DNA from: an uncultured Eubacteriales bacterium
GTDB lineage: Bacteria; Bacillota; Clostridia; Peptostreptococcales; Anaerovoracaceae
DNA length: 64,000 bases
Assembly (NCBI GenBank): GCA_902786855.1
Contig: CADAEH010000001.1
Coordinates: 1 to 64,000 of the forward strand
Direction of reading: 5' to 3'
Both the position numbers and the translations under genes were made by a program. Below, piece by piece: positions 1 through 8,105 of the stretch; position 1 is the first letter of the stretch; every line of letters begins with the position of its first letter. A model generated the notes under the pieces. The model made no database searches. It was not told where the DNA came from and saw nothing but the letters and a program-made list of their open reading frames with translations.

Positions 1-4
1 TATG

Positions 5-41
5 GAGGTGTCAAACCATCTGGCGAGACGCCTCTTTTTTT
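5..41 (+). terminator. Rho-independent terminator of an upstream gene
   Basis: Stem 5-12 with 27-34 (GAGGTGTC/GACGCCTC, one G-T wobble) followed by seven Ts. It ends a plus-strand gene lying left of the window. Confidence 0.75.
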
Positions 42-218
42 GAGAAAAATGTTATCGCCTTTATTCAGTTATTTACTTTTCGTGTTAAAGAAGGCTCTTG
101 CGGTAGTTTTTTGGACGTAACTATTCCATAAGGGTTGATATAAATTGTGATAATTGTTTTATCATTTATAAAGCCGTCATAAATATCAACTATAGATATT
201 GATTTAGGAGAAATATAT

Positions 219-631
219 ATGTGGCTGGTTTTTGCAATTCTTTCGTCCAGCTTTGCAGCGTTGACATCTATTCTTGCTAAAGTCGGTATAGAAGGGGTGG
301 ACTCAAATTTGGCAACAGCAATCAGGACGGCTGTGGTACTTATCATGGCCTGGGGAATGGTCTTTCTTACGAGCGCTCAGAACGGTATCGGGCAGATCAG
401 CCAAAAAGCTGGACATTTCTGATCCTTTCAGGGCTTGCTACTGGTGCATCATGGCTCTGTTATTATAAAGCCCTTCAGATGGGAGAGGTATCCAAGGTCG
501 TGCCAATTGACAAATTGAGCGTTGTGATAACGCTGTTCCTGGCATTTATCTTTTTACATGAGCAATTCACCTCAAGATCCATTATCGGCTGTATCCTGAT
601 AGGCGCAGGAACTCTATTGATGGTAATGTGA
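219..631 (+). pseudogene. EamA/DMT-family transporter, single-domain, frameshifted
   Basis: The first 67 codons give a hydrophobic small EamA-type (drug/metabolite transporter) N-terminus. The reading frame then stops at 420-422. One frame over (-1, or one inserted base) the family continues without a break, with GASWLCYYKALQMG and VVPIDKLSVVIT motifs, to a stop at 629-631. The switch point is the A5 run near 402-406. Restoring one A gives a 137-residue protein, the usual size for this half-length, four-helix family. A ribosome binding site (AGGAG, 207-211) precedes the ATG and a strong hairpin follows. A recent inactivation or a homopolymer sequencing error are both possible; a programmed shift is less likely. 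The transported substrate is unknown. Confidence 0.75.
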
Positions 632-658
632 AGGCCGTCCCATAAAGAACATAAAGAT

Positions 659-687
659 AGACCTCCCATCTTCATCAAGGGAGGTCT
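659..687. terminator. Convergent-gene terminator hairpin
   Basis: Perfect 9-bp stem 659-667/679-687 (AGACCTCCC/GGGAGGTCT) between the transporter and the convergent radical SAM gene. The flanking T-rich stretches are weak on both strands. Confidence 0.55.
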
Positions 688-705
688 TATGTTTTGCAGA
701 GGTTA

Positions 706-2052
706 TCAGAGTTCGTGCCCGGATCCTGTCCAGAGTTTTTCAGATACCGGCTTCCAGAGAGCCGCTTTCTCAACACACTTATCCGAGTATTCCTTTGCGG
801 ACTCGGTGTCAGAGTAGTCGGTCGAAACCGCGCCGGACTCTTCAACAATAGCGGTCAGCCTTCCCGGATTATCGAGAACAGGGCAAGGCCTCAACATGTT
901 GCCGTTGAAAGGCTGATTGTGCCTATAACCCATGAAGAGCGGTGACTGATAGGCCTCGAGAAGAGTCTTTTCACGGATGTTGGAATCCGAATAGTGGATG
1001 AACGCGCACGGTTCGATGTCACCATTGGCATTGATATGGCAATATGACCGCCCGCCGGCGATACACCCTCCGACGAATTCTCCGTCGTTCCAGAAGTCTA
1101 CTGTGAAAAGAGGTTTTGTCTTTCTGAACTCCCGCACCTGGTGATACATGAATTCTCTCTGTTCAGCTGTTACCATAAGCTCAGGGACGGCTTTTTTGCC
1201 TACAGGCATGTATGTGAAGATCCAGGCGAACAGAGCACCCATATCTATCATGGCATCAAAGAACTCTTCGCTCCCAATAACATCAGCGTTTGCTGATGTA
1301 TAGCAGCACGATATTCCAAACGGCAGCTTATGCTCCCTGAGGATATTCATTGCGCGTATCGTTTCCTGATATGTACCTTTTCCGCGTCTTGAATCCGTCG
1401 CCTCCTCGAAACCTTCGATTGAAATGGCAGGGACAAAATTCTTCACCCTCAGCATGTCTTCTGCAAACGCGTCATCTATGAGCGAGCCGTTAGTGAACGC
1501 GCTGAACACGCAGTCGCTATGCTCCTCGCAAAGTCTGATAATATCTTTTTTTCGTACCAGCGGTTCGCCGCCTGTGAACAGATACATAAAAGTGCCGAGA
1601 GCCTTGCCCTGAGATACTATGCTGCTCATTTCTTCATAACTGAGATTGAGCTGGTTGCCGTACTCAGCTGCCCAGCATCCTATGCAATGCTTGTTGCACG
1701 CACTGGTCGGGTCGAAAAGTATGGCCCACGGGATGTTGCAGTCATACTTCTGTTCATTGTCAAACTGCATGTCGCCGCCTATTATGGTCGCGTTAACGAC
1801 GAAGTTACGGAAGATAGTCATCCGTACATCTTTGTCGATGTCTGAATACATTTTGAGCACCAGCTTGCGCCAGTTGCTGTCAGGGTCCGTAAGCGCAGGA
1901 CGGGCAGCCTTCATATGTTTGTCGATGCGGCCTCTGCGGTCGAAAGCGTCGATCCAATTGAGCAGCTTTTCAATGTTTCTTTCCGGATCTTTTTCCAGAT
2001 ATGCCAGGGCCTGATTGACTGCCACGGATGCTACAGCTTGCTTTATAGCCAT
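706..2052 (-). CDS. Radical SAM protein with SPASM-like C-terminus
   Basis: A 448-residue radical SAM enzyme. C119, C123 and C126 (CNKHCIGC) form the CxxxCxxC site for the [4Fe-4S] cluster that binds S-adenosylmethionine, and GGEP follows at about 161-164. A second cysteine group (CIAGGRSYC...NANGDIEPC) near residues 330-350 resembles the auxiliary-cluster region of SPASM/NirJ-type members. About 100 residues precede the core. The ATG at 2052 is preferred over one 6 bases upstream because AGGAGG lies 7 bases before it, whereas it abuts the upstream ATG. It is divergent from a TetR gene over shared promoter DNA, so that protein probably represses it. The reaction and substrate cannot be named; no precursor peptide gene is visible nearby. 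Confidence 0.85.
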   Translation of the reverse strand: MAIKQAVASVAVNQALAYLEKDPERNIEKLLNWIDAFDRRGRIDKHMKAARPALTDPDSNWRKLVLKMYSDIDKDVRMTIFRNFVVNATIIGGDMQFDNEQKYDCNIPWAILFDPTSACNKHCIGCWAAEYGNQLNLSYEEMSSIVSQGKALGTFMYLFTGGEPLVRKKDIIRLCEEHSDCVFSAFTNGSLIDDAFAEDMLRVKNFVPAISIEGFEEATDSRRGKGTYQETIRAMNILREHKLPFGISCCYTSANADVIGSEEFFDAMIDMGALFAWIFTYMPVGKKAVPELMVTAEQREFMYHQVREFRKTKPLFTVDFWNDGEFVGGCIAGGRSYCHINANGDIEPCAFIHYSDSNIREKTLLEAYQSPLFMGYRHNQPFNGNMLRPCPVLDNPGRLTAIVEESGAVSTDYSDTESAKEYSDKCVEKAALWKPVSEKLWTGSGHEL

Positions 2053-2082
2053 GATCATACCTCCTTAGGGTTTTTCCACACA

Positions 2083-2166
2083 TGTTGATTATCTGTTGTT
2101 ACCGTATTATACTCTTTTACAAGCGGAGTTCAATTGCCAGCATTACGGAAGCGTTGAATAATCAAC
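2083..2166. promoter_or_regulatory. Divergent overlapping promoters with paired inverted repeat
   Basis: Plus strand, toward TetR: -35 TTGATT (2085-2090), 17-base spacer, -10 TATACT (2108-2113). Minus strand, toward the radical SAM gene: -35 TTGAAC (2133-2128), 16-base spacer, -10 TATAAT (2111-2106). The two -10 boxes overlap. A perfect 9-base inverted repeat, GTTGATTAT (2084-2092) and ATAATCAAC (2158-2166), brackets the promoters and is a candidate TetR operator pair. Confidence 0.6.
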
Positions 2167-2187
2167 AATTACGAAAGAAGTGTGGAA

Positions 2188-2763
2188 ATGGACAGAAGAG
2201 TTGCAAGGACTGATCAGGCCATAAAGGATGCCTATTTTTCGCTTATAAGAGAAAGAGGCACTACAAGGATCACTATTTCAGAGGTAGCTAGGCGGGCGGA
2301 CATTGACCGGAAGACGTTTTATCTTCACTATGATTCGCTGAAGGACGTTCTCGATGAATACATAGAGGAACGTATATCGCACATAGAAGCACTGCTTGCG
2401 GATACAGACTACCTGACAGACCCGTTCAACGTCGGGATCATCTACAGCATTATCAACAGTGCCAATGAAGCAGAACTTGAATTTCTTGAAAGCATATCAG
2501 CGAGTGAGTCGTATAACGATCTGTGGAAGCAGATAAGTGATGTTCTGACAGAAAAAGCTGTCGAGATCTATAAGCCTCACACAGCGCCGGAGATCGATGA
2601 GAAGGTGCTCAGGGTATACGCAGATTATTTCATTTCAGGTGCCCTCAGCATTTACCGCAAATGGCTGAGAGGGGATTATGAGATATCCTGGCACGAGCTG
2701 GTAAAAACAGTGAGAGAAGTAGGCGAGCATGGCCTGAAGAGAGTGCTTATGATAACTGGATAA
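2188..2763 (+). CDS. TetR/AcrR-family transcriptional regulator
   Basis: A 191-residue regulator. The N-terminal helix-turn-helix (TISEVARRADIDRKTFYLHY, about residues 31-50) is a clear TetR signature; the C-terminal helical ligand domain is divergent. The ATG at 2188 is chosen over an in-frame GTG at 2182 because AGAAG sits about 7 bases before the ATG. It is transcribed away from the radical SAM gene and the two promoters overlap, which predicts autorepression and control of that enzyme. The inducing ligand is unknown. Confidence 0.85.
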   Translation: MDRRVARTDQAIKDAYFSLIRERGTTRITISEVARRADIDRKTFYLHYDSLKDVLDEYIEERISHIEALLADTDYLTDPFNVGIIYSIINSANEAELEFLESISASESYNDLWKQISDVLTEKAVEIYKPHTAPEIDEKVLRVYADYFISGALSIYRKWLRGDYEISWHELVKTVREVGEHGLKRVLMITG

Positions 2764-3096
2764 CACCATTTTCACCAGAAAAGAGCAAGTCTTTTAGCCA
2801 ATCGACCTAGTTGGGTAACACTCAGACCTATGGCTGAGTCCGCTAGTGAGTCTGCAGTGTTTTCTGAAACATTGAAAACTTAGTACTTGGACGTCTGTTC
2901 AATTCCGGTCACCTTCACCATCCCTTGATGTATAGAGGGATATCCCTTAATTTTCCTCATATTCTGAGGATAAATGGACTTCTATACACCTCTCCGAACC
3001 TTTGTATACCTTTTTGCATAAAGACTCAATACGTTGAAATTACTGAAGTTGCTGAAAAACAAAGAACTTCCGGTTTTACCCGAAAGTTCAGAGTCT
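2764..3096. other. Gene-free stretch with a tRNA 3'-end remnant
   Basis: No convincing gene. Bases 2898-2920 match the 3' end of a tRNA in exact geometry: T-loop TTCAATT, five stem bases, seven acceptor bases CACCTTC, discriminator A, then CCA. The 5' T-stem partner does not pair and no acceptor GAAGGTG is found upstream, so it is a fragment. A short hairpin (ACTCAG/CTGAGT) lies near 2819-2838. The rest is unassigned. Confidence 0.4.
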
Positions 3097-3171
3097 TGGA
3101 GCTGATGGGGGGAGTCGAACCCCCAACCGCCTCGTTACGAATGAGGTGCTCTGCCATTAAGCTACATCAGC
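3097..3171 (-). tRNA. tRNA-Thr (anticodon CGU)
   Basis: The minus strand folds as a complete tRNA: acceptor GCTGATG (3171-3165) with CATCAGC (3107-3101), discriminator T, and encoded CCA (3099-3097). The T-arm has loop TTCGACT in a G/C stem. The 7-base anticodon loop TTCGTAA gives anticodon CGT, decoding ACG as threonine. The anticodon stem has one A-C mismatch at its loop end. Two partial copies of its 5' half lie immediately upstream. Confidence 0.92.
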
Positions 3172-3327
3172 GTATTACGAATGAGGTGCTCTGCCATTAA
3201 GCGTTTATCGGAGGAGCGCAGCCGACGGAGATCAAGGTTTCCGACAATACGGCAACGCCGTATGATCCGGAGGAAACCTTACATCAGCGTATTACGAATG
3301 AGGTGCTCTGCCATTAAGCGTTTATCG
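3163..3327 (-). repeat. 48-bp direct repeat carrying partial tRNA-Thr copies
   Basis: Bases 3163-3210 and 3280-3327 are identical over 48 bases. Each holds 28 bases of the tRNA-Thr 5' half (D-arm through anticodon loop), also present in the real gene at 3135-3162. The first copy overlaps the tRNA 5' end. The copies lie on the upstream side of the tRNA, so a transcript made from a promoter above them would carry two broken tRNA halves before the intact one. Slippage or aborted integration at the tRNA could explain this. Confidence 0.85.
3234..3280. repeat. Nested palindrome between the tRNA-fragment repeats
   Basis: The outer arms AAGGTTTCC (3234-3242) and GGAAACCTT (3272-3280) are perfect. 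Inside is ATACGGC-AAC-GCCGTAT (3247-3263), also perfect. No T tract follows on either side, so it does not look like a terminator. Confidence 0.7.
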
Positions 3328-3413
3328 TGCTGTAATCAGCGAAATTCATTATAGCAAAGTGTGCCATTATATTCAATTTATATTTTTGTATCAGGGTGTG
3401 CTGTGATTTATTG

Positions 3414-4526
3414 CTATCCTGCCATATCGTATTCCAGGGCGACTGAGACTTCGTAATCATGATGCTTTTGCTTTACCGCATCCTTTATTGCTTCTTGTAC
3501 CGCTGCCTTGTCCGCAGTATCAAAGTCTATCACTGCGTTAAACCTGATCTCTTTATCCACTTCATCCAGATAGAAGCCGTTCATCCTCAGGACCTTGTCG
3601 ATACCGGTTACGGTTTGTCTGATATCCTCCTCCATTTCTGCAGCTCTTTCGTCCCTTGTGTTGACTGCATAGATCGACAATCCGAGCATCACTACTCCGG
3701 TGTCTTCCAGTACCTTTTTGCTGATTGCCCGCTGCAGATTGTCTATCCAGGATGCTTTCAACCCTTCAGGGACTTCTATGTAAGCTGAACCGTACAGCTT
3801 TTCTTTGCCGTAATTGTGGATGACCAGATCAAACACATCTCCTACTTCCGGGAATGACAGGATGGACTCACGCACGCTTGACGCCAGTTCAACCGATACT
3901 CGTTCGCCGAGAATTTCGTTTATGGTCTCTCTGAGGATCTTGATGCCCGTTCTTATGATCAGGCACGATATCACCACTCCTACATAGGCCTCGATATCCG
4001 CATGCATATAAATATAAACCAGCGCCGCTGCAAGTGTGGCAGCAGAGGCCATTGCATCGTCAAAAGCTTCATGACCCGATGCCATCAGTGCCTGTGAATC
4101 CAGTTCTCTGCCGTGGCGCAGGGCATACAGGCCCATGCCGATCTTGGCGGCAGCGGCTGTGACGATAACAACGATGACATGCAGGGTATACTCGTGCTTC
4201 TCAGGCGTGATAATTCGCTGGACAGACTCAACCGCGCCTGTGACTCCGACATATAGTATGATGGCGCCGATCACCAGGGCTGACAGAAACTCTACTCTGC
4301 CATAGCCGAATGGATGGTTTCTGTCGGGATCTTTCATCGACAGCTTCGCTCCGATAATTGTGATAACAGAAGACAGTGCATCGCTAATGTTGTTCACAGC
4401 GTCTATCATGATCGCGATGGAATTAGCCGCAAGACCTACGCCCAGCTTAAAAATGCACAGAAAGACATTTCCGAGTATACCAACAAGACTGGTTTTTATT
4501 ATCTTTTTCGTTCTATCTGACTTCAC
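3414..4526 (-). CDS. Cation diffusion facilitator (CDF) metal efflux transporter
   Basis: A 370-residue membrane protein of the CDF family, which exports divalent metals (Zn, Mn, Co or Fe) in exchange for protons. D42 and D49 in helix 2 and H152/D156 (HEAFD) in helix 5 form the expected metal site; HPFGYGR (71-77) is the family signature between helices 2 and 3. The C-terminal ~170 residues are cytoplasmic and longer than the usual ferredoxin-like domain, perhaps two such domains. The start overlaps the end of the CARF-HEPN gene by 14 bases, so it is probably the last cistron of that operon. The metal cannot be assigned; DxxxD in helix 2 is more typical of Mn/Fe-type than Zn-type members. Confidence 0.9.
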   Translation of the reverse strand: MKSDRTKKIIKTSLVGILGNVFLCIFKLGVGLAANSIAIMIDAVNNISDALSSVITIIGAKLSMKDPDRNHPFGYGRVEFLSALVIGAIILYVGVTGAVESVQRIITPEKHEYTLHVIVVIVTAAAAKIGMGLYALRHGRELDSQALMASGHEAFDDAMASAATLAAALVYIYMHADIEAYVGVVISCLIIRTGIKILRETINEILGERVSVELASSVRESILSFPEVGDVFDLVIHNYGKEKLYGSAYIEVPEGLKASWIDNLQRAISKKVLEDTGVVMLGLSIYAVNTRDERAAEMEEDIRQTVTGIDKVLRMNGFYLDEVDKEIRFNAVIDFDTADKAAVQEAIKDAVKQKHHDYEVSVALEYDMAG

Positions 4527-6357
4527 TTTTCTCCAGTTTCTTTGCTGCGGCTTTGACTTCGTATGAATTGATCCTGACTACATCAAGTTCTCTGTCTCCG
4601 ATGATAGATGTGACTTTTTCGTAGCAATTGATGAAATACTGTATGACCTCTCTGATCTTGACAAGTCTTGTCATCTCATCTTTTTCCTCAGTGATCAGTC
4701 TGTCTTCGGTGAATCCATCAGAATCTTCGGCGTGATTGATGTGATTCCTGACGTTCCCTATATAATAATACGCATAGAGGAGATCTTCGACTGCCTGACG
4801 GTCATCGCAGGCTGTAAATGCTGTGATCACTCCTTCATCAGTATTGTCCAGTCCTCTCATTCTCTGCTGTGCATATGCCCTCTGCGGATCATCGTTCTTT
4901 CCGCTTCTGTCACGGCGCTCGTAGCTCTTGAGGAAGTAGTGGTCGATGTTGTCCATATGCCAGTATTCAAAAGGACGCATTTCTGACCTGATCTGTGCAA
5001 GTATATTGATGACCTGCTCTTTATACTCTTCACTGTTGCAATAGTAAAAGATCCCCTTACTGACAAATTCTTCCGGAGCTCTTGCTTCGATAAGCGTGAG
5101 AGTCTGCTGATAAAACTTCTTCCTGTGTCCCCATTTTACCAGGTCGATAAAATTAGTCTTGTCTCCTTCCATCAGCGGGCCGTAGTCATGCCTGACTCCT
5201 CCTGCAAGCCCCAGAAAGATCCTGCTGTAATAATTATCAGGTTCCTCTTCCGGCGGATTCCTGAAAAGATCCCTCAGATCCTTTATGCCTCGCTCCATCT
5301 CACTGATCTTGCACAGAGACAGACCGGCATCGATGCGTCTCATCGCATAGACCATCTTCTCTGCATACTCGTCGCTGACACCGGTCCTTTCCCAGTAGTT
5401 AACGAGCATATCCGCTTTGCCGTAATTCATGAAGGTCTTTATAGCCGCCGTAAGTTCAGTGATGCCAAAGCTGTCCGTATCGTCTTTTATCTCTCCTGTA
5501 AGAGTATTGTGTTCTCTGGACGCTGTGAACGTTTTGATGACATCGACATCCTTTCCGAGCATTGTGTCGATCATATCAAGCATATTCATCAGGACATAGC
5601 TGTCTGACATGTCATCGCTGTTCAGCGCAACATAGAGATAGACCTGCTCGCCCCTGTGCTCGCCGACTATAGCATCCAGCAGTCTCCGGATATTTTCTAC
5701 CGGAAGTTTTCCGTCATTGGTATTATTGGTAGGTATGAATCTGACCTTGACATCTTCATTCTCCGGCAGGAGGTCCATTTTGACAGAATCTTTGAGTTCC
5801 ATCCACAGATAGTTCTTGATCCATGCGTAATAATTCCGGCGATTCGCACCTTCAGGGATCATTTCGTCAATAACATCCTCAAGTTCTTCGTACCATCCTC
5901 TGTCCTGTGCCAGCTTGTCGAAAAAACGGTTGAATTTCCCCTGAGGATCCTTCTCTTTTGCAAACACTGTAACGATGCTTCTGACCTCGTCCTGAGCTTT
6001 TTCGTCGAGCAGTTCCAGGAGATCCTGCTGCTCGAGTCTCAGCTCATCGATATACTGGGCTATCCTGTATCTGTACAGACTGTAGGTGGACAGATCCCTT
6101 ATATCTGACGTGTAAAAGTCTTTTCCGCTCTTAAGCTCGATCAGTCTGCCGTCATCGCCGTCATCAAATGTGGTCTTACGTCCGATGGTCACGATCTCAT
6201 CGATCTCATGTTTTGAAAGGACAAATTTTGTGCTTGCCTCAACAGTCGTCAGGGCATCACAGTAATAGTTTCTGCCGCCGTCTTTTGCATAGAAATAATG
6301 CAAGTCGCCGTTCTTGTCTGCTTCATAAAGTGAAGTAAGCAATATTTTATATGCCAT
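4513..6357 (-). CDS. CARF-HEPN protein, TM1812/Csx1-like, outside a CRISPR locus
   Basis: A 614-residue soluble protein. The N-terminal ~320 residues resemble the CARF domain of TM1812/Csx1 proteins: an opening strand KILLTSLY, EIVTIGR at 54-60, a helical insert (about 90-200), then VKVRFIPTN, QVYLYVALN and a closing region DSFGITELTAAIKTFMNYG (296-314) that fits the family. The C-terminus carries R537-N-H-I-N-H542, the R-x4-H motif of HEPN ribonucleases. In CRISPR type III such proteins are RNases switched on by cyclic oligoadenylate. The usual D-x-T-H-G-type ligand stretch is replaced by ALNSDDMSD. No CRISPR array or cas gene is present in the window. It sits between the HdeD-like gene and the CDF gene, overlapping the latter. 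Family call is good; function is inference. Confidence 0.7.
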   Translation of the reverse strand: MAYKILLTSLYEADKNGDLHYFYAKDGGRNYYCDALTTVEASTKFVLSKHEIDEIVTIGRKTTFDDGDDGRLIELKSGKDFYTSDIRDLSTYSLYRYRIAQYIDELRLEQQDLLELLDEKAQDEVRSIVTVFAKEKDPQGKFNRFFDKLAQDRGWYEELEDVIDEMIPEGANRRNYYAWIKNYLWMELKDSVKMDLLPENEDVKVRFIPTNNTNDGKLPVENIRRLLDAIVGEHRGEQVYLYVALNSDDMSDSYVLMNMLDMIDTMLGKDVDVIKTFTASREHNTLTGEIKDDTDSFGITELTAAIKTFMNYGKADMLVNYWERTGVSDEYAEKMVYAMRRIDAGLSLCKISEMERGIKDLRDLFRNPPEEEPDNYYSRIFLGLAGGVRHDYGPLMEGDKTNFIDLVKWGHRKKFYQQTLTLIEARAPEEFVSKGIFYYCNSEEYKEQVINILAQIRSEMRPFEYWHMDNIDHYFLKSYERRDRSGKNDDPQRAYAQQRMRGLDNTDEGVITAFTACDDRQAVEDLLYAYYYIGNVRNHINHAEDSDGFTEDRLITEEKDEMTRLVKIREVIQYFINCYEKVTSIIGDRELDVVRINSYEVKAAAKKLEKSEVR

Positions 6358-6403
6358 GTGTCCTCTCCCCTGTCTGCACTGTGTCCAAGTACTTTTAAGT
6401 TCT

Positions 6404-6943
6404 CTATTGTATATATACTATCGCTGTGCGCCTGAATGCAGATGCTGCCCTCAGCATCGCTGAATAGACCAGTCCCACAGCATACACATACACCGCGATC
6501 CTCAGATCGTGCATGTAAAAGCCGCTCACTATGACCGCCGTCCCCAGCAGTACGTCAGTCGTGCCGAAAGCCATAGTAAACCTCCACGAGGCACCGACTG
6601 CTTTTGCTTCTCTTGACCGCAAAACATCGATCAGTCCCGCGAACAGATGCAGTCCTGCTACATAAAGTATAATGATGTATGCCGAATTGTCTATGATAGT
6701 TCCGGTAAAAAGTCCGGCATCGACCATGATGATCCCGCGGTACAGCACATTCTTGCCGCCTACCATATGTCTCGCCATTGTATAATAGTAGACCAGCCGC
6801 CGGAGACCTCTCACCGTAAAAGATATACTTACGACGATCGCCACGACCGGAAGTCCTTCTACCGGGCTTACGAAGAGCAGCCCTGCAAAAGCTATCATGA
6901 CCACAGCTGTTATTAAATTTCCGATACGCTGCACTTTAGTCAT
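6404..6943 (-). CDS. HdeD/DUF308-like membrane protein
   Basis: A 179-residue protein with about six predicted hydrophobic helices arranged as two similar halves, as in HdeD/DUF308. In enterobacteria HdeD contributes to acid resistance; no biochemical activity is established. Its start overlaps the end of the DUF6765 gene by 8 bases, implying coupled translation. A 46-base gap separates it from the CARF-HEPN gene. A membrane helper role for the operon is inference. Confidence 0.7.
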   Translation of the reverse strand: MTKVQRIGNLITAVVMIAFAGLLFVSPVEGLPVVAIVVSISFTVRGLRRLVYYYTMARHMVGGKNVLYRGIIMVDAGLFTGTIIDNSAYIIILYVAGLHLFAGLIDVLRSREAKAVGASWRFTMAFGTTDVLLGTAVIVSGFYMHDLRIAVYVYAVGLVYSAMLRAASAFRRTAIVYIQ

Positions 6944-8102
6944 TGATCGTGCTCCTGGTACTCTGCTCAGCCAGCTTTTGGAAATCCTTTATTCCGGCAA
7001 AGCCTTTCTCTCTGAAGTCGATCGAGAACCCCGCGATCAGGCTTCCCGAAGTGAATATGCGGTTGGTCACCATGCTCTTCTGCGCCATAGCCGCAATGAA
7101 AAACTGCCCGAGGAACGTCTCATCTCTGGACGATTCGTCAGTGTCCATGTATTCCTTCTGGTATTTTTCTATATCAAAATCCTCAACACTGCATCCTGAG
7201 ATCCTCTCTGCCAGAGCCTTCCAGTCGGAGCATGCATCGGTCTGTCGTTTTGTCAGAATGTGTATGATATCGTCTTTATACGGCCATACCGCCTCTGCAT
7301 CATATCGTTCGGTCTCGAAGGGCTTTCCCTCTTTCAGACATTTCAGGGCGTACACCATCTGGCAGAAGGCATGGAAATAGTCAGATGGATTGTCCTTGAT
7401 GATCTCTTTATATTCTCCCCATGCCGGCATATATATGTATCTGGCATAGCTGTAGTCCGGAAGGTGTCCTGCTCTGCCGTGCCCGAGATTCATCACGGAG
7501 TTTTCCTCACTCTGGAACAGGCTGTTGGTATAGACGCCTTTTTCCGGTACATCGGGTGAAGACGGATTGTGGTTGAACCTTATCGGTCTCAGCTTAAAGC
7601 TCTCTCCTTCAGGCACTATCTCATAGAAGTATCTGGTCGTATTGTTGATGGCAAGCGAAGGGGTCCCGGCAAAATACCTGTGTGCCCAGGTGTCTGCGAG
7701 TATATGCATCGCAAGGCCGGCTGCAGGAAGGCCTCTGTCCCTGACCAGCTCTACAGTCTCAGCAAGGAGGCTGCTGTTAGGATTGCAGATCAGACGGTAC
7801 TTACTAAGGTATCTCCTGCCGCACTTTTCCTTTTCTGCATGAAGATCTCCCGGAAGGAAGTGAAAAGATGCCCATATCCTGGTCATGTTCTGTATGCTCG
7901 ATATGTCAGAGCCCTCATTCATCATCTCGAGCTGCAGCTGTGTCGTTGCAGCAGAAAGCGGTCCGCCTGTCTTCCTGAGCAGTGTAACGGAACAGCAGTC
8001 GACAAACTGAGCGCTGTAGGCTATCTGCAGGCTTTCCTCAGGCGTGTATCCGGCGATACATGCCGCGCAGTATGTAGCATAATAGTGAAAATCAAGCTGC
8101 AT
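6936..8102 (-). CDS. DUF6765-family protein, possible zinc phospholipase C fold
   Basis: A 388-residue protein opening with QLDFHYYATYCAACIAGY, which matches the DUF6765 family as I remember it. HILADTWAHRYFAGTPS (about 128-144) has the histidine/aspartate arrangement seen in zinc-dependent phospholipase C-like folds, and several more conserved histidines follow. No signal peptide or membrane helix is seen, so it is probably cytosolic. It overlaps the HdeD-like gene by 8 bases and follows the small membrane protein by 3 bases. Nuclease or phospholipase activity is possible but not shown. Confidence 0.65.
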   Translation of the reverse strand: MQLDFHYYATYCAACIAGYTPEESLQIAYSAQFVDCCSVTLLRKTGGPLSAATTQLQLEMMNEGSDISSIQNMTRIWASFHFLPGDLHAEKEKCGRRYLSKYRLICNPNSSLLAETVELVRDRGLPAAGLAMHILADTWAHRYFAGTPSLAINNTTRYFYEIVPEGESFKLRPIRFNHNPSSPDVPEKGVYTNSLFQSEENSVMNLGHGRAGHLPDYSYARYIYMPAWGEYKEIIKDNPSDYFHAFCQMVYALKCLKEGKPFETERYDAEAVWPYKDDIIHILTKRQTDACSDWKALAERISGCSVEDFDIEKYQKEYMDTDESSRDETFLGQFFIAAMAQKSMVTNRIFTSGSLIAGFSIDFREKGFAGIKDFQKLAEQSTRSTIND

Positions 8103-8105
8103 ATC

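Noticed and set aside
390-425. Programmed frameshift in the EamA gene as the main explanation
   Set aside because: There is no full X-XXY-YYZ heptamer or downstream stimulatory structure; mutation or homopolymer error is simpler.
2898-2920. Complete second tRNA gene
   Set aside because: Only the 3' end is there; T-stem and acceptor partners are absent.
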